Positions 10,853 through 20,100 of a stretch of 64,000 nt of DNA are shown here, one piece after another. The position numbers and the translations under genes were made by a program. Each line of letters opens with the position of its first letter. Within the stretch, counting starts at the first letter, position 1. The notes beneath the pieces were generated by a model that saw only the letters and a program-made list of their open reading frames with translations, was not told the DNA's origin and did no database searches. The stretch comes from Ophthalmolycus amberensis (Eukaryota > Chordata > Actinopteri > Perciformes > Zoarcidae). Where the stretch lies: contig JAFEUB010000835.1 of the NCBI GenBank assembly GCA_024529925.1, forward strand, positions 249,501 through 313,500, read 5' to 3'.

Positions 10853-13800
10853 GATTACACAGAGTTAGGCAGCACTTTTACTTGTGGCTGTGTAGTTTTT
10901 ATTTATGTAGCACCTAGACCTGTCTAACAATCAAAAAACACGGAAATCTCACTTTTTACAATATGGGACCTTTAAGTAAATGTAGCACTCAACCATGTAA
11001 AATATATATTCCAGTACGTGTGTAAGTCCTGCATTCAAACTTTTAGATTATTATTTTGATGCTTTAACATGTAAGCAACATTTAATGTTAGTTGGTTTAA
11101 TTCCCTGCATTACAATCTGCAAAGTAACTCGTAACTCCAGCTGTCAGATTAACGTAGTGGGTGAGTGTAAGTATAAAGTAGTATAAAAACCACTCAACAG
11201 TATATAAAGTAGTTGAAATTAGCTCGACATGCTGGTTACATGTTAATACATAAGGAAGAATAATACAATAAATCATACCTCTTCTTGATGAGGTAGAGGG
11301 CGTAACCCAGCCACAAAGTCCCCAACATGAGCAGCAGACAGAGGATAGGCCTTTCTCTTGTTGTCAACACCAGAGACTCGGGCAGGAAGATTGACACTTC
11401 CGAGTGTCCCGTCGGTGACACCGTCTCATTATGATGCTCGAGCATGTTTGTCGTCTGGTTCTTCATCTTCTCTAGAATCTCATTAATCTGCTGAAGCACC
11501 AACGTGCTGTTTGTGGTCGCCAGAGTGGGCCCGTGGTAGAAGTGCTTAAAAGCTAGGAAGTGAGGGCAAAAAGAGGAAAGAAAGTCAAAAAGGATGAGAA
11601 CCAGGGTCAAACGTAATGCAGCGTATTGCTCGTAATAAAGTTTCTATATAATAAACAATAAAGTTAATAAAGTTTCCTTATTTTTACAAGATCCTTTTCA
11701 CGTAAAGGCAATATTATAGTATAAAAATACACCTGTTGTTACAGCATCAATGACTACAACTGAAAATTCAGTGGAAATAAGTGTGGAAATGTTTTTTTGT
11801 CATGGTGGAACAACATGCTGCCGTACAAACAAGACTCAACATGGAGACACATTCAATTATATATACAATTCCCCTTTTTTATGTATTTGATCTCAGTTTA
11901 TTTGCAGCCATTCAAGCACAATCAAGCGGTGCATTGTATTCAAGCTCTGCTCAGTTTGATGTCGTTGAATAGAAAAAACTACAACCTGAGGCTTAAAGAG
12001 GAACGCTGTGAAGAATCCATCACATGCTCCTCCATAACTTCCCTGTCTGGTGCCAAACCCTTGTGAAGAAGAGATCAATACAAGCTATTTGAAAGACTAC
12101 ATTATATTTGCATTATAAAGATCTCTGTTTTTCCACAACAAACAGGGCGCCTGTTTGATTTCATGCTTGCTTTTCCACCATGATGGAACAAATGATATGC
12201 AGGGTGTTTCGACATTCCCCTTCAGTGTGGAGAGAGACGCATTGAAAACATGTTTAATGCAGTCTGGCCTTGGCTTGACTTACTTTTGACGGTGCCTTTC
12301 ACCGCATCCCCGACAAACGCTATGGAGATGAACAATGCAATGACTTCTTCTGTGGAGCTGGGAGATAACAAATGTATAAAAAAAAAGCACGGTGTGATCA
12401 TTCATGTTTTATAAAAATGTTGTTTTTCCACACAGACACAGTCATAACAGCTCATTCAAGGCGAAATGTTGGCCCAGATAGCGAGAGTGCAAATTTAACT
12501 CGATTCATAATTATGTCTGAAAACAGGAAGTCATAACAGACGCGTCCTGTGTTATCAGTGACCTCCCCTCAGTGCATGGCCACACGGCTAGCTACGTATA
12601 TTACAAGTATGGGACTTCTGTCTGTTGTGTATTCACCGTTTGAAGAGTTTCATAAACAGGCTGACGTTGAGCAAGCCACCGAGGATGAGGAACAGACTGT
12701 TCCACAAACCGATGCAGGCGTAGAAAGCATCGAAGTCCAGGTCGTAGTCGTCGCAGATTCCTCTGATGACTGAAAAACGTACATAAAGACACAATTTTTA
12801 AAGTATTATGACATTGTCGCCGTGACATGGTTGTTGGACGCTGCCTGATGATCAGCTTCAAGCTTGAATTAAAATGCATTCTCAGTATGGTAAAGGGTAT
12901 GTGCTCCACACATTAATTCGCCTGTTTAATCAGTAGGACACATTACGCACCGCTTATGAAGATGGCCAGCGGCGCAGTGGTCAGTGGAATGACGAGCGGT
13001 GAGCCAGCGAACAAAGAATAGATCACTCCTCCAATGCTCTGGCCGACAATGGTCTTCTGAACATCTGTCAAAACAACAAAACTTCACTTGGTTGTTGTGC
13101 TTCAGATTAAAACGGCTGACTGTATTAAAGGAGGTAGACAGGAGTCCGTACCTATCTCTCCTCTTGTGCTTTCGTCATTCAGTGAACCGAATGCGATAGC
13201 AGGCAGTAGAATAGCAATGTAGAGGAAAATAGCTGTGGTAGTGTACTTCAGCAGACAGCGGTCCTTCCCATGCATACCTTGATGGATTATTTAACGGTTT
13301 ATTAAAGATATTCAACAGACAAAATGTGAGGATATCTTCAAAGACATCTAGTGATTTTGTAGCAAAGGCAATTAGTTTAAATAGATCTGTTCCCGCCTAG
13401 AAAGAAGTATTACAAGAACATATTAGTACCATCTGTGAAGTCTGAGGGGTAGAGGGGGAGTCTGCGACGGAGGTCGTCATAAACACCTTTACCGAACTTA
13501 AAGAAATCTGTGCACTGTGAAGAAAAAGACAGAATTCAGTCATTTAGACACGTCAGTCAGTGTGAAGAAATATACTTGATTAAATGTATTACATACGTTA
13601 TGAATAATACATCCATCAGTTTGAACACTGCAGTGGATTCGAATGTGAGAAATAATTTTGTCTGTCAAGATATAAACAGTAGAAATATATCAGGAATGTC
13701 AGTGATGGAAAGTAAGTACATTAACTGCACTTAAGTGCAGATTTGAGGTGCATGTACTTTACTTGAGTATTTTACCCCCCCACTACATCTCAGAGGGGAA

Positions 13801-14123
13801 TGTTGTGCGCTTTACTCCACTTCGTGTATCTGACAGCTACAGTTACTTTACAATAAAACAAAACGATTAGTAGATTCACTTATTAATCGATTGACAGAAA
13901 TTAATTTGCAACTATTTTTGATTTCTTTAGTTCATTTTTCAGGCAAAATCATGTCGTGGTTTCAGCTTCACAAATGTGAACATTTGATGCTTTTCCATTT
14001 AATTGTTTTTAATTTATCTAGTGATGTAATATATAATAGTATAACAGTCACAGCGGACATTTCATACATTGAGTACCTTTTACTTTGTAACATTTTCAAT
14101 GCATTATATTATATGTATTTTTA

Positions 14124-14161
<38 letters not shown>

Positions 14162-17100
14162 CTTACGACTGACTTTTGTGAGTAAACAGAGAAAATTAAT
14201 TTAGAAAAACATACATTTTCATACATTTGCTGGCTGGGTCTTTAGAATGAGCGCAATACATTTTTAGAGACACTCGAGGAGGAATATTCTTGTGTAAGAT
14301 TGAAGATACGGGCACACCCGAGTGTCCATCATTGCTTGTTTTTCTATTACACAACTTTGTAATTTACAGTTTAAAAAACTGGTTTGGCAAGTTACATTCA
14401 AATGCCGTTTTGAAGCCGTTCAGGACATCAGGTGTAGCCTCGACCTGTTTGTTCTTTTTTGTTCTTTTACTACCCAGCTACGTGCTTTCTCTCTCGGCGG
14501 TATCTGGGTGTTCCCTCTTCTCTTCCCTCCTGCTGAGCCCACACATTTCCTCTAAATTTAAATACTGGACATAATGAAGTACTTTATCACTGCACACATT
14601 CTGCTGCCAGAGCCATGGCAGACTTGGCAGCTTCTTTTCAGTTTGTTTCCCAGTTGCTTCTCGCTCATCGGGCCTGGCTGATGGAGTGTGGAAACAGGAT
14701 AATCAGATAATCTGGCTCAACTACTTTACTTTACTGTAAAACGCGAGGGAGAGAATATAAATGTTAGTTTTATTAGTAACAACTTCTTGTTAGGGATGGT
14801 TATGTTTCCGTATTGTTGTAAATATCCTTTTTTTTCATTGTTCTAAAAGTTAGACAACATCCTTAACCTTAAGGCAATGCGTCCTAGTCTGTGTCACATC
14901 TCCTGCTTTGTTCTTCTTTCACACCTGAAGTGGTTTCCCTCTACGTGGATCCGAGTCCTCCACTTCCTCTACGGCCGGCTTCTCAGTGACTACGGAGAGC
15001 TGCTGTCGCTGGTTGACCAGCTCCTGTTTGAACTCCTCCTGGGTTTTGGCCTCCAGAAGCTTCTGTCTGAAGGAAATGTCCGCGAACATGGTGGCAAACG
15101 TTCTCCCGAACTCAATGGCCGTCTTGGTGCTTTTCTGAAAAGGATGATGAGAACGTTACTCTTTAAATTTGACCTTTAATAACAACTCCAACACAGCTTT
15201 GGAGTTTCATAGTCCGATAGACGGACAATTTTCTGAGTGTGACCTGAAGAATGACGATTAAGTCGACATGTAAAAAAGGTCAGCAGCCAGATCCGAATGT
15301 CAAACTGCATCTATGTGGCTTCTCTTAATGCACTTAGGGTGGAAAATAACATTTTATCTATGAATCATCTGGTCAATAAAATATCAGATGTCCAAGAGGA
15401 CATCGTCAAATTCCTGGTTTGTCGATAAATTCCAAATATTATCAGTTTACTATCGTGGTATCCTGGTAAAACCAGCAAATATTCACGTTAAAGAGGCTAA
15501 AAGTAGCAACATTTCCAACACTTCTTCCTTTAAAATGTTTTAAACAATGAATATATCATGAAAGTAGTTTGCTGTAAGCCACCATATTGCTCAAAAGGAA
15601 AGAGAGTTTTGATTAGAGGAACTGAGAACTGGCCCTAACCGTTCGAGGAGGGGCCAGGATGAGGATGACATATCGGGCCTCGCAGCAGTTGACCCCCCAG
15701 TTCTGTGGCCTCTCCAGACGGGCGATGCAGACATGGCGTCTCTGCAGGCTCCTCACATTAGAGCTGAATTGATCGGAAAATCATTTATTTTTAGATCAGT
15801 GCTGCAGAAATGATTGATTGTGCAGAGTTCTGTATTAGCAGGTGTAAAGTAGAGCCAAAACAAAACCACTTTCCCAAAGAAAAGATTTTCCTGTCGTGTT
15901 GTTGTCCCTGTACAGTCTCAGCAACTACCCACAACATTCACGGAGCCTGGAGGAATTAGTCACAATAGCACCCTTTTTACGTAAATATTATTGCGGATGA
16001 ACTCACAGAATACAAAGCCAGGACTGCTGGTAATGAATGCCAGTGGGAGAAGCAGTCACTCCCTGAATGGTCTCTGACAGAAGGTGAACTGTGGGAGCAC
16101 GAGAACATTTCAATGAGCGGAAGAGAAAAAAGCTTTCACGTTGATGTGTCAAGTATCATCCTGAGGCAAACACTTCATCTCAAATTGCCTCTCATATGTT
16201 TTGCCCACCGTTAAACTCCTTCCCTCCTGCGTCCGTGAACAATGAGTTCATGACCTCGTCCGCATCACAGCAGCTGTGGCCGTCCTCCACCAAGTGAGTC
16301 AGCATTCGCCGCAGGACTTCGTCCAGAGTGGCAGCCTTCTCTTCCAAAAGGATGCTCGCCTGGGCCAGGAAGCTGTCCAGGTCTCTGTGGGCGCGCACTT
16401 CCTCCTGGAAGTTCATTGGCTTCACATACTAGTGTGAGCCAAGGACAAGTGCAATTTGATTAATGATGTAATATTGTCGTAGTGCAAATAGGTGAAAGGT
16501 TCGTTTTCTGATTTTGCTGACTGAACATCGCAAAAACAGCAAGTAAATACACACTTTCCCTCGCAGCTCACTGCTTTAACTCATCAAGTTAGTTTAAAAC
16601 ATCAAGCGTGAGCTGACATTTGAGGATTTTAGCTTTAAAATGGGACAGTTGGAAAAGCAAATCTTACTTTTCTTGTTGTGTTCAAAAGCCCAAACCCAGG
16701 ACATTCAGGATCTGCAAATAAAAGCATAAACCCATTAACACCCTAACACAGCCTTCAACTCCAAACCTTTGCTCTGATCCCCACAGCGAATGCTTCTTTG
16801 ATTTATCTAAAGTTATTCTAGGAAAGAACTAAAACATCTCTCAGGTATTAATAGTTAATAGGGAGCACTTGCTGACAGTTCATGTCCATGAACTTTGTCT
16901 CAGGTATTATTACTCCGGGAATCAGAGCTGGCACACAGATTCCTATTTCTAATTATACTCAGGCAATGAAAGTCACAACAAAATGTAACTTCGCGGCACT
17001 GCGATGAGCTAATGAACTGTACTGTTGAAAGATGGAGGCATTTGTTCTCTCTAATTTTTAATCTTATAACAAATCACACCACAGACTAAACATGTTTAAA

Positions 17101-20100
17101 ACACACAAACCTGAAACACTGATCTGGATCTGTTTGTCAGAGATGTGATCCTTGTGAGTGGCCGGTGAATCCTCCTCGTCCCCATCCTGCAGCTCTGTTG
17201 GATAAAACATAAGTGGTCACAGTCGAGTACAGTCAAGTTTCAAATTTCAGAATTTGTTCTTCTGGTTTTTGCTGCAGTAAATTCACTTTACAATTTTAGT
17301 AATAATAACGGTCATTTCATAGATGACCCTAACAGTGAGATACAACTATTGTTTGAAACAGGGTTAAGATGCAACACCGGCCCATTAACAATGTCTCCAT
17401 TAAAGGACAATTTATGTTTCCTTTCCACCCCTCTGCCATCTGTTGACAAGCAGAGGGGGAGAGACCGACCCAATAAAAATAAAAAAACTTAAACCAGACA
17501 TGCAGCAATATAACAATAGCAGCCCCTCGTAAATTCCTTAATTGTATAGAAGATAAATATGGCATCTCGAACACAAGCTTTTATGAGGGGAGAAAGAAAC
17601 AAGCCAGACAGAGTTCGAGAATTAACCCTTAACCCTTCACGAGCACAGCTTTGAGCTTTGGTTCTTCCCACTTCCCATCATTGACTCAGAGATGATCTGC
17701 CTCATTATTTACCCATTAATTAACCTCTCAACACACCCGCGGCTGTGCTCAGCAGCTTGTGAAATGGGTCATCGGTGAGCAGCATTGGCATTAACATAAA
17801 TAGCTGTTGCAATAAATTTAAATGTGAAAAAATACTGTGTTCCGTCTCGTATCCTGAAGGAAGATAAACTGAATTAGTCTGGGCTTGCAAAGCGAATCAT
17901 CTGGTGTAAATAAAAGAACAGGCCACATGCTGAGAAAAGCAATCAAAGTACACAATAACATTTATTACTGCAGCTACGCACCCATCTCTTGGAAAACATA
18001 TCCGTTCTTGGACCTCCCGGTGGATGGAGCCTCTGTAGGAGAAAAGACAAATATTTACTTCATGCCCAATGTTTATTGTAACGTATTTTATATTGAAAAT
18101 GTTCATTATTGTTTGTATTGACTTGCAATCATAGTTAGTCATATAATAATATAAAATGTTGATTTATTATCCCCGTATATTATCACACAGGTTGCTAAAT
18201 AACACATCAAACTGATTTGGTGCAGTATATTAATTCATTTGAAGTTGTGTTTTCAGCCACCTGATGACTTTAAGTCCAATATCTCTTTTAGCTCCGTCTG
18301 GTCTCCACCAACTCCTGAGGGAAACATCTGCCTCTTTAGCTGCTAAATGCTCCACTATGTTCACCAGCTATATCTAACTTTGTCAGTCAGCTGTTTAGTG
18401 TAGAGCATGTAGCGTTATATTTCTCTGTAGAGTCCTTTTTAGTGGACGCACACTGACGGTGAGGAATTGCTTGATATGGTTACGTTGCAGCCTGTTTAGT
18501 GACTGCCGTCTGCAGCGCTCTCCCTCATTACTGGACCAAATTCAAAAATAGTTTCCCCCAAAGTCACACATGAGAAATTAGGGTCCAGGTTAAAACACAC
18601 CAAAGCTACCCTGTCGTATAAAAATACTGATTATTGCCACTTCAATTCTGAGATTTAATGCAAAATCCAAATCTTTTTTCCATCCTTGTCGTCTTTATAC
18701 ACCAGGGCTGCAGTTACCGTTAAGGACATGTTTCCCCTGGCAATGTGAAGAAGTCTGTCGCAGCATTTAGACCATAATGGAGGCCAATTCAATTTACAGA
18801 AAATTGAAAGAAAATAAAGAAAATTCATAAATGTTAGAGACTTTCTTTTGCGTGTCTGGTCAAAGGTTTCTGTGGATTGCAGGGGACACGGACTCACACC
18901 GCTACATTTTTTATATATATTTTATACTCTTGAGTCGAGTGTCAACAGTAAAGAAATGGCAGGAACAAGGGGAGAGAGAGACGGGGAACACAATGCAACA
19001 AAAGTCTCGACCCGAGTCAAACCAGCAACATTGATGGTCAGCACCTTAATAAACCAACACCATAACATCTTAAATATTTAAGACCTGAAATCCCTTTGTT
19101 GCAGACCAATTATTTTTTCAGACACAAACTGACCAACACATGGTGATAAACCTGGACTCCATGTTGACTGACCCTGTTGCGTCTGAGCTGTGTGCAACAG
19201 CTCTCACTTCACAAGTGACAAAAAACAATCTGCCTTCACCAGCAGGCCTCCACCTTTTCAGCTGCACACGCTGAAATTTAAATATCTGATCTTGTTGAAT
19301 CATTATTGCCAGTGTGACGCACACTCGGACCTTTACAATAGCGTGGCACATTGTATAGATTACAGAGATAGAAAGTGGATGTAAGGAGATGTTAAAGAGG
19401 ACGGTGAAAAACGGCTCATGCTGAGAAACTGAGAATCTGAAAAAAGAAACCCTTCGTTATCGGTTACAACAAAAATCTGACACCAGCTGTGTCCGATGTT
19501 TGTATTAAGCGGTCATGTGTCTGTGAGACGCTGCTGTAGCTGTACAGCTGAAGCTGTGCCTTGCCTGAGGCAGTAATTGACTCCAGGGGAGCTCCTCAGC
19601 AAGGCTATATCTCAAAGCAGATTAGACGGAACGTTCCCAGGCCTCCTCCACTTCACAGGAGTCTGCGGCAGACAACAGGGGGCCTCGCAGCTCCTGCAAC
19701 GAGCTGTTTGTACCAGAGGATGACTTTTAGTCTGCCTGGCTGAGACCTTTACTGTCTCGTCTCATAAAGATAAAGGTCAAGTTTGTTGTTAATTCTCTGC
19801 ACGATATCTTATCAGCGTGATCAAGGCTAGAGACTGACTTCCACTGAACACGAATGAACAGTTTCTCATCAGCTCCAACAGTGAAATTGATGTGAAGACA
19901 TGAACCAAATTTGTGCTGCAAAAGTGAGTGAGACATTTAAAAGTGTATCGGAGAAGATACTTTGCGGTGTTTCTGCATGCTGGCTCATGCCTGTGTGTTT
20001 CCTGTTGGCAGACACGCCGACTTCCTGGTGCTTAGTGTGCAGTATGTTGACATCGGCAGTGACAGAAGTGTAAGTCGAGCCTAATGACATTGACAGTGCT

